A DNA stretch of 64,000 nucleotides from Pseudolabrys sp035718275 (GCA_035718275.1 DASTHI010000014.1:1-64000), one strand, 5' to 3'; counted from the stretch's first letter, positions 35,273-44,540 are shown. The notes: generated by a model not told the origin, from the sequence alone. Made by a program: numbers and translations.

Positions 35273-36928
35273 ATGCCTGACATCATCGATTACCAAACCG
35301 ACCCCTCTCGTTATCGTCACTGGAAAATTCAGTATGACGGGGATGTCGCCTATTTAGTTATGGATGTGGCGCAGGGTGGCGGCCTCGGGGACTATGAGCT
35401 CAAACTCAATTCCTACGATCTCGGTGTCGATATCGAACTAAACGACGCGGTACAGCGTCTGCGCTTCGAGCACCCGGAAGTACGCTGCGTCGTCATCAAG
35501 TCCGGCAAAGACAACGTGTTTTGTGCCGGCGCCAATATTCGCATGCTCGGCAAGGCCTCGCACGCCGCCAAGGTGAATTTCTGCAAGTTCACCAACGAGA
35601 CGCGGCTTGCCATCGAGGATGCTTCGGAAAACTCCAGGCAGATCTATATCTGCGCGATCAACGGCAATGCCGCAGGAGGCGGCTACGAACTGGCGCTGGC
35701 TGCCGATCACATCATGTTGGTTGACGACCGCCGTTCATCGGTGGCGCTACCAGAAACGCCTTTACTTGCCGTGCTGCCGGGTACCGGCGGGCTCACGCGC
35801 GTCACAGACAAGCGCAAGGTGCGGCGCGACCGCGCCGACGTCTTTTGCTCGATCGAAGAGGGCGTGCGCGGGGCGAAAGCCGTCGAATGGCGCCTGGTCG
35901 ACGAAGTGGTACCGAACTCGAAATGGAAAGAGATAGTAGCCGCCCGCGCGAAGGAGATTGCTGCCAGGTCTGACCGGCCACAAGGCGCAAAAGGCATCAC
36001 GCTGACCCCGATCCAGCGCAGCATTGAAATCAACCGCGTTTCTTATTCGCACGTGGACGCTGAGATCGATCGCGAGCGGGGAATTGCGACTGTGACGGTC
36101 CGTGCGCCAGCGGGCAGCATTCCTGCTTCCCTCGAGGCGGCACACGCGCTCGGCGCAAAATTTTGGCCACTCACGGTCGCCCGCGAGCTGGAAGACGCGA
36201 TCCTGCATCTGCGCACGAACGAGGCCGCGATCGGGGTGGTGCTGATCAAGACCGATGGTGATGCGCAGGCAGTGCTCGCGCACGACGACTTCCTGGCAAA
36301 GGCGAACGGCGACTGGTTCATGCGGGAAATTCGTCATTACCTCAAAAGGGTGTTCAAGCGTATCGACGTAACAGCCAAGAGCTTCATCGCCCTTATTGAG
36401 CCTGGCTCATGCTTTGCCGGCACGCTCGCCGAACTCGCCTTTGCCGCTGACCGTTCGCTGATGCTTATTGGCACGCGCGAGGGGGACAATCGGAAAGCGG
36501 CAGCGATCACATTGGGATCCGCCAATTTTGGCTTTTACCCGATGGGCAATGGTTTGACCCGGTTGCAGACACGCTTTCTCGGTGAGCCGCATGCCCTTGA
36601 TGGTCTTAAGACAAAAATCGGCACGGCGGTCGAAGGTGAGGAGGCCGCCGAGCTTGGACTGGTCACAGCGGCCTATGAGGACTTCGACTGGGACGATGAG
36701 CTGCGCGTCATGCTTGAGGAGCGTACGAGCTTCTCGCCCGACGCCATGACCGGAATGGAAGCCAACTTACGCTTCGCCGGCCCGGAAACGATGGAGACCA
36801 AGATCTTTGGCCGGCTGACCGCATGGCAGAACTGGATTTTCCAGCGCCCGAACGCCATTGGCGAGCAAGGCGCGCTGAAGCTTTATGGCAGCGGCGTCTC
36901 ACCGACGTTCAATAAGGAGAGGGTGTGA
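35273..36928 (+). CDS. boxC: Benzoyl-CoA-dihydrodiol lyase (BoxC)
   Basis: 551 residues, the size of BoxC. Two linked crotonase-like halves: the first with VDIELNDAVQRLRFEHPEVRCVVIKSGKDNVFCAGANIRML and GNAAGGGYELALAAD (oxyanion-hole regions), the second with IALIEPGSCFAGTLAELAFAADRSLML. It hydrolytically opens the 2,3-epoxybenzoyl-CoA ring to 3,4-dehydroadipyl-CoA semialdehyde and formate. First gene of the plus-strand box unit, 141 bp before boxB. Confidence 0.95.
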   Translation: MPDIIDYQTDPSRYRHWKIQYDGDVAYLVMDVAQGGGLGDYELKLNSYDLGVDIELNDAVQRLRFEHPEVRCVVIKSGKDNVFCAGANIRMLGKASHAAKVNFCKFTNETRLAIEDASENSRQIYICAINGNAAGGGYELALAADHIMLVDDRRSSVALPETPLLAVLPGTGGLTRVTDKRKVRRDRADVFCSIEEGVRGAKAVEWRLVDEVVPNSKWKEIVAARAKEIAARSDRPQGAKGITLTPIQRSIEINRVSYSHVDAEIDRERGIATVTVRAPAGSIPASLEAAHALGAKFWPLTVARELEDAILHLRTNEAAIGVVLIKTDGDAQAVLAHDDFLAKANGDWFMREIRHYLKRVFKRIDVTAKSFIALIEPGSCFAGTLAELAFAADRSLMLIGTREGDNRKAAAITLGSANFGFYPMGNGLTRLQTRFLGEPHALDGLKTKIGTAVEGEEAAELGLVTAAYEDFDWDDELRVMLEERTSFSPDAMTGMEANLRFAGPETMETKIFGRLTAWQNWIFQRPNAIGEQGALKLYGSGVSPTFNKERV

Positions 36929-37069
36929 CGTGTTTCAGTGCCTGCAAAAAGAGTCTGCTCATTTCCGCGCAAAGCGGCCGTCCAGGACCATTCGTGTGAT
37001 GAGGGAAATTGGTTCTCGGTCCCGCTTCGCAGTGGCGAGCGGGATAGAGTGAATAGAAAGGGTAGCCCC

Positions 37070-38512
37070 ATGAACATCGCGCAAGTCGATTACGATGGCT
37101 TGATTCCGAACAATGTCGCGCTAGGGCAGGACGTCCGCGTGAAACGTGCGCTGGAGAAGTGGCACCCGGGCTATCTCAATTGGTGGAACGACATGGGGCC
37201 GGAGGGCTTTCAGGAGTCACTCGTCTATCTGCGCACCGCGATCTCCGTCGATCCGAAGGGCTGGGCGAAGTTCGATTATGTGCGCATGCCGGAATACCGC
37301 TGGGGAATCCTGCTCGCTCCGCAAGTTGAAGGCCGCAAGGTCAATTTCGGCACGCACAAGGGCGAGCCCGCGTGGCAGGAAGTGCCGGGCGAGTACCGCG
37401 CGATGTTGCGGCGACTCATCGTCATCCAGGGCGACACCGAGCCTGCTTCGGTCGAGCAGCAGCGACATCTCGGAAAGACGGCGCCCTCTCTCTACGACAT
37501 GCGGAATCTGTTCCAGGTCAATGTGGAAGAGGGGCGCCACCTCTGGGCCATGGTCTACCTCCTACAGAAATATTTCGGGACAGATGGGCGCGAGGAGGCA
37601 GAAGCGCTTCTTGAACGCAGATCAGGTGATCCCGACACGCCGCGTATGCTCGGCGCCTTCAACGAGAAGACGCCGGATTGGCTGTCCTTCTTCATGTTCA
37701 CCTATTTCACCGACCGCGACGGCAAGATGCAGCTCGAAGCGCTGGCGCAATCGGGATTCGACCCGCTGTCGCGCACCTGCCGCTTCATGCTTACGGAAGA
37801 GGCGCATCACATGTTCGTTGGCGAAACTGGAGTCACACGTGTGATCCAGCGCACTTGCGAGGCCATGAAGGAAGCCGGGATAAGCGACCCACATGAGATA
37901 GAGAAAGTGCGTAAGCTCGGAGTGATCGATCTTCCGACAATCCAGAAGAAGGCAAATCTGCACTTCTCGCTGACTCTCGATCTCTTCGGCAGTGAAATCT
38001 CGACAAATGCGGCGAACGCCTTCCATGCGGGTCTCAAGGGACGCTATCGCGAGGACCGCCTCAAGGACGACCATCAGCTCGAGAGCGGCACCTATCCCGT
38101 GTTGCGGCTCATCGATGGGCAGATTAAGAATGAGGACGCATCAGCCCTCTCGGCGCTCAATATGCGGCTCCGTGACGATTACGTACATGACTGCAACAAC
38201 GGAGTCGCGCGCTGGAACAAGGTTATCGAGCAGTTCGCGATTCCATTCGAGATCAAGTTGCCGCACGTGGCATTCCACCGACATATCGGTGAGTTCTCAA
38301 ACATCAAGGCCGATGTGAACGGTAAGCTGATGAGTGACGAGCAATGGCAGAAACACCGCGGCGAATTTCTGCCCTCTGACAGCGACCGCGACTTCATCGA
38401 GAGCCTCATGAAACCGGAAACCGCGCCCGGACAATTCGCGAGCTGGATCGCGCCGCCCAAGGTTGGAATCGACAACAAGCCGGGCGACTTCGAATACGTG
38501 AAGATCGTGTAG
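37070..38512 (+). CDS. boxB: Benzoyl-CoA 2,3-epoxidase, oxygenase subunit (BoxB)
   Basis: 480 residues, near the usual 470-odd for BoxB. Diiron protein that adds one oxygen atom of O2 to benzoyl-CoA. Visible: MRNLFQVNVEEGRHLWAMVYLLQKYFG with the diiron E-x2-H pair and FMLTEEAHHMFVGETGVTRV with a second E-x2-H pair. The ATG at 37070 begins MNIAQVDYDGLIPNNV. BoxB normally gets electrons from the reductase BoxA, but no such gene lies in the cluster; see the ferredoxin and reductase genes near 33 kb. Confidence 0.95.
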   Translation: MNIAQVDYDGLIPNNVALGQDVRVKRALEKWHPGYLNWWNDMGPEGFQESLVYLRTAISVDPKGWAKFDYVRMPEYRWGILLAPQVEGRKVNFGTHKGEPAWQEVPGEYRAMLRRLIVIQGDTEPASVEQQRHLGKTAPSLYDMRNLFQVNVEEGRHLWAMVYLLQKYFGTDGREEAEALLERRSGDPDTPRMLGAFNEKTPDWLSFFMFTYFTDRDGKMQLEALAQSGFDPLSRTCRFMLTEEAHHMFVGETGVTRVIQRTCEAMKEAGISDPHEIEKVRKLGVIDLPTIQKKANLHFSLTLDLFGSEISTNAANAFHAGLKGRYREDRLKDDHQLESGTYPVLRLIDGQIKNEDASALSALNMRLRDDYVHDCNNGVARWNKVIEQFAIPFEIKLPHVAFHRHIGEFSNIKADVNGKLMSDEQWQKHRGEFLPSDSDRDFIESLMKPETAPGQFASWIAPPKVGIDNKPGDFEYVKIV

Positions 38513-38651
38513 AAGGCTGCCCTTCGACTGCGGGATTTGCCGGCCCCATTCCTGCGGAAAAAGGCGGAGAGCCCCGGTAGTTTCATGGCTTACCGCAGTG
38601 CTGCGGAGTCCTGCTCGCTAGGCAATGAGGGGAGACCAAGCGCAATGTCAT

Positions 38652-40337
38652 TTACCGGGCGGCGCGCAGGTCTTCCTGCCGCAGCTTGAAGCGCTGTATC
38701 TTGCCGGTCGATGTTCGCGGCAGCTGCTCGCGCAATTCGATCCAGCGCGGAAACTTCCACGCACCGGCTTTATTCTTCACATGAAGTTTCAGCTTTTCCA
38801 GCAAGCCGTCGTCGGCGCTGTAACCGTTGCGCAGCACGATGAATGCTTTCGGCTTGATCAGCCCGTCCGCATCTTCCTTGCCGATGACAGCGGCTTCCAG
38901 TACGGCCTCATGCGATATCAGCGCCGCTTCAACGTCGAAGGGTGACACCCACATGCCTGACACCTTGAACATGTCATCGGCGCGACCGCAGTAATAAAAG
39001 TAACCCTCTGCATCGCGCCGGTACTTGTCTCCGGTATGTGTCCACTCGCCGGCAAAGGTGCGCCGGCTCTTCTCGCGCTGATTCCAGTAGCCTTCTCCTG
39101 CGGAAGGGCCACGCACGATCAACTCGCCAATTTCGCCATCAGCGACATCATTCCCGTTATCGTCGACGATGCGAACTTCGTAGCCTGGCACCGGTTTGCC
39201 GGTTGAGCCGTAGCGAATGTCTTCGGGCCGGTTGCTCAGGAAGGTGTTGAGCATCTCAGTGGAGCCGAGTCCGTCGAGGACATCGACGCCGACGATTTCG
39301 CGCCAACGCTCGCCGATACGGGCGGGCAGGGCTTCTCCCGCCGACACGCAGATGCGCAGCCGGTCGGAGCCGGCACCCTTGCAGATCTGGTGATGTGAGA
39401 GCAAAGCGGCATAAAGCGATGGCACACCATAGAAAATGGTAACCCGATCGCGCCGTAGCATCTCGAACACGCCCTCGGGTGAGGGGCGGCGCGGCCACAG
39501 CACGGCGGTCGCGCCCACCGACAGCGGAAAGCTCATGGCGTTTCCGAGGCCGTAAGAGAAGAAGAGCTTTGAGGCCGAATGGACGACGTCGTTTTCGCAA
39601 ATGCCGAGAACCCCCTGGCCGAACAGCTTGGCAGTGGCCATGAAACTCGAATGGACGTGCTTGACGGCCTTTGGATCTCCGGTCGAGCCCGAAGTGTAAA
39701 GCCAACAGGCCACCTCGTCGGACAAAGTGTCCGCGACGAGCGGGGTCGTGTCGGCTCTCGCAATGAGATTTTCGAAGCGTTGCGCTAACTTGTATCCGTC
39801 ACGGCCGGCCTTGTGCCGGGCATAAAGGTCTTGCGAGGTGGCACGTTCCGAACACGTGGATGGGCGCGAAGAGGGCGACCGTGACGATGCTGATTGGTCG
39901 TCCTCTACAACGATCACCACCGGCCTGTGCGGCAACGCGTCGAGCACCGGCCTAATTGTCTCAAAATGCGAAATCTCAACTACCAGCGCCCGTACGCGGC
40001 AGTCAGTGAGGATATATGCGTACTGCGGCAGCGTCAGGTAGACATTCAGCGGAATCGCCACACAGCCGGCGCGCAGTGTGCCCCAGAACGCCACCGGATA
40101 ATCGACCGTGTCGTTGAGCAGCAGCACAACGCGCTGCTCGGGTTCGATCCCGAGAGCCTGCAATGCATGCGCGAAACGCACGCTACGGTCGTGCAGTTCG
40201 GAATACGTGATGGACCGCTGCGGATCGATAAAGGCGATTTTGCCCCCGCGCCCTTGAGAAATGTGCGAATCGATGAAATCTGAAACCGCGTTGTAGGCCC
40301 TGCGTTCGGTGATGATGTCCACAAGGCCCTCCGCCAT
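38652..40337 (-). CDS. bclA: Benzoate-CoA ligase (BclA/BadA type)
   Basis: 561 residues, longer than the usual 520-odd because of a Ser/Arg-rich insertion at about residues 150-180. AMP-binding motif LYTSGSTGDPKAVKH, GLGSTEMLNTF, the Tyr/Arg-Asp motif (THTGDKYRRDAEGYFYYCGRADDMFKVSGMWVSP) and the final Lys region (TSTGKIQRFKLR). It activates benzoate, and possibly 4-hydroxybenzoate, to its CoA thioester. Its start codon directly follows the stop of the reductase beta gene, so the two are translationally coupled. Confidence 0.92.
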   Translation of the reverse strand: MAEGLVDIITERRAYNAVSDFIDSHISQGRGGKIAFIDPQRSITYSELHDRSVRFAHALQALGIEPEQRVVLLLNDTVDYPVAFWGTLRAGCVAIPLNVYLTLPQYAYILTDCRVRALVVEISHFETIRPVLDALPHRPVVIVVEDDQSASSRSPSSRPSTCSERATSQDLYARHKAGRDGYKLAQRFENLIARADTTPLVADTLSDEVACWLYTSGSTGDPKAVKHVHSSFMATAKLFGQGVLGICENDVVHSASKLFFSYGLGNAMSFPLSVGATAVLWPRRPSPEGVFEMLRRDRVTIFYGVPSLYAALLSHHQICKGAGSDRLRICVSAGEALPARIGERWREIVGVDVLDGLGSTEMLNTFLSNRPEDIRYGSTGKPVPGYEVRIVDDNGNDVADGEIGELIVRGPSAGEGYWNQREKSRRTFAGEWTHTGDKYRRDAEGYFYYCGRADDMFKVSGMWVSPFDVEAALISHEAVLEAAVIGKEDADGLIKPKAFIVLRNGYSADDGLLEKLKLHVKNKAGAWKFPRWIELREQLPRTSTGKIQRFKLRQEDLRAAR

Positions 40338-41354
40338 TCAGCTTTCGAAGAGTCGCATCAAGACACGTCGTGCCAGCACGCCGGCGACGCGCCGCCGGTA
40401 GTGGCCGGGGGTGAAAGTCGTCTTCATCGGCATGATTTGGTCGCGCACCAGACTGTCGAGTCCGCTCATGACACGCTCATCGAGAGGACCACCGCACAGC
40501 CCTTGCGTGCCCGCGAGCAGAACGGGGCGCGGATTGGTGCCCGTGAAAGCGACGCGCAGGTCGGCGAGTTTGCCGTTATCTTTTCGCAGCGCAACCGCGA
40601 TGCCAGCGACGGGATATTCGATCGAACGGCGGATGCGAATTTTGTCGTACGCGGAGCGCAGCCCCGGCGCATTGCTCGCGCGCACGGCGGTGATGATTTC
40701 TCCTGGGCGTAATGAGAGATAATATTTGCCGTCGCCCTGCGTTTCGCTCATCGGCACGTCCTGGCGGGCAAACCCAATGTAAAGCTTCTGTAGCGGAATT
40801 GTCCGTTTGCCGGCAGGACCGGCAATGTCGACCTCCGCGCCAAGCGTGAGCAAGGCGGGGGCAAGATCGCCGGAGAAGGTTGCAAAGCAGACTCCACGGC
40901 TCTTGGGCGCGACGTGACAAATCGTGCCGGTTGTCTTCAGGCAATGATTGTTGGCGGCTCGCCACCATTCGCTCTGGTTGTAGAAGATACAGCGCGTGTC
41001 GAGGCAGAGATTGCCTCCGACGGTACCCATGTTGCGTTGAGTAGGGCCGGCAATATGTGCAGCGGCTTGCGCGACCACGGGATAGTGCTCGATCACGTCC
41101 GGATTTTGCGCAAGGGCGCTAAGGCGCACGGAAGCGCCGATCTCGAGCGCGTTCGCATCGGCCTTGATCGTGTGCAATTCGGCGATCCGATTCATGTCAA
41201 TCAAGGTCTGCGGCGCTACGATCCCGCGACGGATGTTGACGATGAGGTCGGTGCCGCCGCCAAGCGGCATCGCGTTCGGGTTGTTTGCGCGCGCAGCGAT
41301 CGCCTCGCCGGTAGTGCGCGGCGTCACGATGCGAAAGGCGGGGAGCGCGTCCAT
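40338..41354 (-). CDS. hcrB: 4-Hydroxybenzoyl-CoA reductase, FAD subunit (beta)
   Basis: 338 residues of the molybdo-flavoenzyme FAD-binding family (LGGGTDLIVNIRRG; NMGTVGGNLCLDTRC). A loop after the second FAD motif carries four cysteines spaced 16, 8 and 10 apart (RC...NHC...TIC...RGVC). This resembles the extra [4Fe-4S]-binding insert that marks 4-hydroxybenzoyl-CoA reductase and distinguishes it from xanthine dehydrogenases and CO dehydrogenases. Equivalent to HcrB/HbaD. Sits between the alpha subunit and BclA. Confidence 0.9.
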   Translation of the reverse strand: MDALPAFRIVTPRTTGEAIAARANNPNAMPLGGGTDLIVNIRRGIVAPQTLIDMNRIAELHTIKADANALEIGASVRLSALAQNPDVIEHYPVVAQAAAHIAGPTQRNMGTVGGNLCLDTRCIFYNQSEWWRAANNHCLKTTGTICHVAPKSRGVCFATFSGDLAPALLTLGAEVDIAGPAGKRTIPLQKLYIGFARQDVPMSETQGDGKYYLSLRPGEIITAVRASNAPGLRSAYDKIRIRRSIEYPVAGIAVALRKDNGKLADLRVAFTGTNPRPVLLAGTQGLCGGPLDERVMSGLDSLVRDQIMPMKTTFTPGHYRRRVAGVLARRVLMRLFES

Positions 41355-41380
41355 TAGGTGCCCCCACTATTGTTGCTTGT

Positions 41381-41443
41381 CGTCCCAAGTCGGGTACAGC
41401 CGAGTTGGGACGCTACAATGCGCAGTTCGGGTAAACCCGACTT
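41381..41443. repeat. Two adjacent inverted repeats between reductase subunit genes
   Basis: The first, 41381-41412, has 13-bp arms with one mismatch (CGTCCCAAGTCGG / CCGAGTTGGGACG, 6-nt loop). The second, about 41425-41443, centres on TCGGGT-AA-ACCCGA. Both contain AAGTCGGG-like words. Looks like a small interspersed palindromic element; it could also affect mRNA stability between hcrA and hcrB. Confidence 0.55.
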
Positions 41444-41541
41444 CCGATGCACCCACGTTTGTTCCTGCGGGAGCAGGCGAAGGCTTAGATATCCGGCCCG
41501 AGATCGGAACGACAATTGGAACAAATGTGCAATGCCCACCA

Positions 41542-43884
41542 TCACCCGCTCCCGTTCTTCTTCGTCGACTTCTCCGTCGCGCGCCTTCGCTTCTCGATCG
41601 CCTCGAACACGCGATCAGGCGTCACCGGCAGATCGTTAAAGCGGATTCCGATTGCGTCGGCGATGGCGTTGGTGAGCGCCGGCAAAAAAGCAGCGAGTGA
41701 GCCTTCGCCTGCTTCCTTGGCACCGAATGGCCCGTGCGGGTCGTTGCTCTCGATGATGCCGACCTCGATCGGTGGCGAGTCCTGGATGGTCGGCACGCGG
41801 TAGTCGAGCATGTTGCCTGTCACCATCAGTCCATCGTGATAGGCTGCCTCTTCGCTGATCGCCTGACCCATGCCCATCCATACCGAGCCTTGCACCTGGC
41901 CTTCGACGGTCAGGCGATTGAGCGCCTTGCCGCAATCATGCGCTACCCAAACTTTGTCGACGGTGACAAGGCCCGTCTCCTCGTCGACGGAGACCTGCAC
42001 CACCTGCGCCGAGTAGGAGTAGCCCATCGTCCCCCCGATCGCCGCTCCCCGATATTTCTTGCCGCCGTGAGATTCGGGAATCGTCGAATAGTTTCCTGTC
42101 ACGCTGATGGTGCCGGTGTCCTTCAGCGCTTCAGTGACGACCTCCTCGAAGCTCGCGCCCTTGTCCTGTGCGCCCGCACGAAAGACCTCACCAAGACATT
42201 CGATGTCGTCTGGACGCGCATCGAGCTTGCGCGCGGCAGCGTTGATAAGCACGGTTTTCAATTTACGCGCGGCCTCCAGCGCGGCATTGCCGACCATGAA
42301 TGTGACGCGCGACGAATATGAGCCATTGTCCTTCGGCACCACCTCGCTATCGCCCGTAACAACGCGCACGCGCGCAAGATCCAGTCCGAGCACTTCCGCG
42401 ACGGTCTGGGCAAGAATAGTGGTCGAGCCCTGGCCGATGTCGGCTGCGCCCGAGAGCACGACGATCGAACCGTCGAAATCGAGCTTGATTTTCACGGTCG
42501 CGTGTGGCTCGCCCGTCCAGTTCACCGGCTTCGACGCGCCCGAAATATAATGCGAGCAGGCCATGCCCCAACCCTTGCGGAGGCCGTCGCCGTTCGCGGC
42601 TTTGCTTTTCCGCTCGACCCAGCCGCTCTCGCGCTCGACCCAGTCAAGACATTCCGGCAAGCCATAACTGTTGATCATCAAATCGTTGTCAGTGAAGGTC
42701 GGCGCCGACAGCAGGTTGGCGCGGCGCACCGCGAACGGATCGAGGTGAAGCTGCCTCGCCATGTCGTCCAACAGGCTCTCGAAAGCGAAACGGATGTCGA
42801 CAGTTCCGTGGCCGCGGAAGGCGCCGCAGGGGGGCGTGTTGGTGAGCACGCGACGGCCGGTGTATTTCACGTTGTGCAAGTCGTAGATGGCGTAAAGCAT
42901 CGAGCCGGAATAGAGAATCGTCACCACGCCGTAGCCGGAATGCGCGCCGCCGCGCTGGTCGCAGTCACACTCGACCGCGGTGATGCGCCCGTCCTTGCGC
43001 ATGCCGATCTTCAGGCGAATATCGGTTTCCGGACGACCGCGATGCGTGATGAAGGTCTCCTCGCGCGTCGTCACAATGCGCACGGTCGACCGCGCCTTGC
43101 GCGCCAGCAATGCGGCGATGAGTTCGACATTGAGCGCTTCGGTGCGGCAACCGAAGCCGCCGCCGACATGCGGCTTGATCACGCGAATACGCGACATGTC
43201 CATGCCGAGGATCTGGGCCAGCATCAGATGCACGTAATAGGGCACTTGCGTCGAGGCGTGCACGGTCATGCGATCGCGCACGGCGTCGTACTCGGCGACG
43301 GCGGCGTGCATTTCCATCTGGTTCTGGCAGACCTCGGCGCAATTGTAACTGCCTTCGCACACGAGATCGGCTTCGGCAAAGCCCTGCGCGGTCGAGCCGA
43401 GCTCGAACAAAACATCCCGCTCGACATTGCCGACTTTTTTCTCATGCAGCAACGCAGCGCCGACAGCCAGCGCGTCCTTTGACGTGTAATAGGCCGGAAG
43501 CTCTTTGACGTTCATTCTGATACGGCGGATCGCTTCGCGCGCGGCATGGTCGTCGATGGCGGCAACGGCTGCGACCGGTTCGCCCCGATAGCGCACCTTA
43601 TCGCGCGCGAGCGGATACTCTGTGCGCGCGATCGGCAGAACGCCGAATCCCTTGTCGCAATCGGCGCCCGTGACCACAGCGAGAACTCCGGGGACTTTCA
43701 GCGCCTCGGATATGTCGAGACTGACGATTTCGGCATGCGAATAGGGGCTGCGGTAAATGCGGCCGGCGAGCTGTCCCGGCTGTACGATGTCGGCGGTATA
43801 TCGGGCGCGGCCGGATACTTTTTCCGGACCATCGATCATCGGGACGTAGCCGCCGATATTGCGCGCGGGCACCGGCTTGTTCAT
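41542..43884 (-). CDS. hcrA: 4-Hydroxybenzoyl-CoA reductase, molybdenum subunit (alpha)
   Basis: 780 residues, the size of HcrA/HbaC. Xanthine-oxidase-family large subunit: N-terminal part with PEKVSGRARYTADIV, the MCD-binding segment GGGFGCRTEALNVELIAALLARK, PCGAFRGHG and, late, DCGKALNRLTVEGQVQGSVWMGMGQA and GPFGAKEAGEGSL with a Glu. It holds the molybdopterin cytosine dinucleotide and removes the 4-hydroxyl of 4-hydroxybenzoyl-CoA to yield benzoyl-CoA. The presence of a four-Cys beta subunit and BclA beside it supports this substrate. Confidence 0.92.
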   Translation of the reverse strand: MNKPVPARNIGGYVPMIDGPEKVSGRARYTADIVQPGQLAGRIYRSPYSHAEIVSLDISEALKVPGVLAVVTGADCDKGFGVLPIARTEYPLARDKVRYRGEPVAAVAAIDDHAAREAIRRIRMNVKELPAYYTSKDALAVGAALLHEKKVGNVERDVLFELGSTAQGFAEADLVCEGSYNCAEVCQNQMEMHAAVAEYDAVRDRMTVHASTQVPYYVHLMLAQILGMDMSRIRVIKPHVGGGFGCRTEALNVELIAALLARKARSTVRIVTTREETFITHRGRPETDIRLKIGMRKDGRITAVECDCDQRGGAHSGYGVVTILYSGSMLYAIYDLHNVKYTGRRVLTNTPPCGAFRGHGTVDIRFAFESLLDDMARQLHLDPFAVRRANLLSAPTFTDNDLMINSYGLPECLDWVERESGWVERKSKAANGDGLRKGWGMACSHYISGASKPVNWTGEPHATVKIKLDFDGSIVVLSGAADIGQGSTTILAQTVAEVLGLDLARVRVVTGDSEVVPKDNGSYSSRVTFMVGNAALEAARKLKTVLINAAARKLDARPDDIECLGEVFRAGAQDKGASFEEVVTEALKDTGTISVTGNYSTIPESHGGKKYRGAAIGGTMGYSYSAQVVQVSVDEETGLVTVDKVWVAHDCGKALNRLTVEGQVQGSVWMGMGQAISEEAAYHDGLMVTGNMLDYRVPTIQDSPPIEVGIIESNDPHGPFGAKEAGEGSLAAFLPALTNAIADAIGIRFNDLPVTPDRVFEAIEKRRRATEKSTKKNGSG

Positions 43885-43916
43885 GCGACAGCCTCATGCA
43901 CGACAGACAACACACC

Positions 43917-43976
43917 CCACTCGTTCCAGCAAAAGCGGGGATCCAGGGCATCAGGCCAGTGTCTTCGTGCGGCCCT
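43917..43976. repeat. Interspersed 'WIPAFAG'-type palindromic repeat
   Basis: Minus-strand translation gives WIPAFAGT, the well-known peptide trace of a common proteobacterial intergenic repeat (GGATCCCCGCTTTTGC... core). Inverted words CCAGGGC (43941) and GCCCTGG (43970) bound the middle. It occupies the hcrC-hcrA gap. Confidence 0.6.
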
Positions 43977-44023
43977 GGGCCCACCCTGCGCAAACGAGCG
44001 GAAAAGGTGTTTGGCACGAACAC

Positions 44024-44506
44024 TCATGGCGCGACCCCTTGTCTGCCGAGCGCGATCGCGTGCTTCACCGCTTCGATAATCTTTACATAACCGGTGCAGC
44101 GGCAAATGTTGCTGCCGAGCGCTTCGACGATCTCGGCGTCGGTCGGATTCGGATTTCGCCGCAGCAGCCCGGCCGAGGCCATGATGAATCCGGGCGTGCA
44201 GTAGCCGCATTGCGAGCCGAGCTTTTCGTGGAAACCGCGCTGAACGGCCGAGAGCTGCCCGTTTTGGCCGAGCGACTCGATCGTGTCGACGCGTTTGCCC
44301 TCCACGGTTGCTGCCAGGGTGAGGCACGAAAGCGTCGGTGTGTCGTCCACCAGCACGGTACAGGCGCCGCATTCCCCGCCGTCGCAGCCGGTCTTCGTTC
44401 CCGTCAAACCGACCTTTTCGCGTAGGTAGTCGAGCAGAAGCATGTTGTCGGCGACAGCATCCGTGCGGTCGCGACCATTGAGTCTGAATTCAAGCAATCG
44501 GGACAA
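44024..44506 (-). CDS. hcrC: 4-Hydroxybenzoyl-CoA reductase, [2Fe-2S] subunit (gamma)
   Basis: 160 residues. Plant-type cluster TGCDGGECGACTVLVDD...LSC and the second cluster GSQCGYCTPGFIMASAGLL...GSNICRCTGYVKI, the hallmark of the small molybdo-hydroxylase subunit. Equivalent to HcrC/HbaB. The start is chosen as TTG 44506 with GAGGGA nine nt upstream, since it gives the usual N terminus before F-R-L-N-G; a longer form from 44614 is possible. A 139-bp spacer carrying a palindromic repeat separates it from the alpha gene. Confidence 0.9.
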   Translation of the reverse strand: MSRLLEFRLNGRDRTDAVADNMLLLDYLREKVGLTGTKTGCDGGECGACTVLVDDTPTLSCLTLAATVEGKRVDTIESLGQNGQLSAVQRGFHEKLGSQCGYCTPGFIMASAGLLRRNPNPTDAEIVEALGSNICRCTGYVKIIEAVKHAIALGRQGVAP

Positions 44507-44522
44507 GCGTCTCGTTCCCTCA

Positions 44523-44540
44523 ACGTGCTTTCCCGCACGT
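44523..44540. promoter_or_regulatory. Inverted repeat upstream of hcrC
   Basis: ACGTGC-TTTCCC-GCACGT: perfect 6-bp arms with 6-nt loop, ending just before the hcrC ribosome-binding site on the minus strand. May be an operator or an RNA hairpin. About 15 bp further upstream is TTGGAT-TTCC-GATCAA, only loosely like an FNR-type site. Confidence 0.35.

Noticed and set aside
43598..44023. 141-codon minus-strand frame ending in the hcrA region
   Set aside because: Its WIPAFAGT segment comes from the intergenic repeat and the rest is a shifted frame of hcrA.
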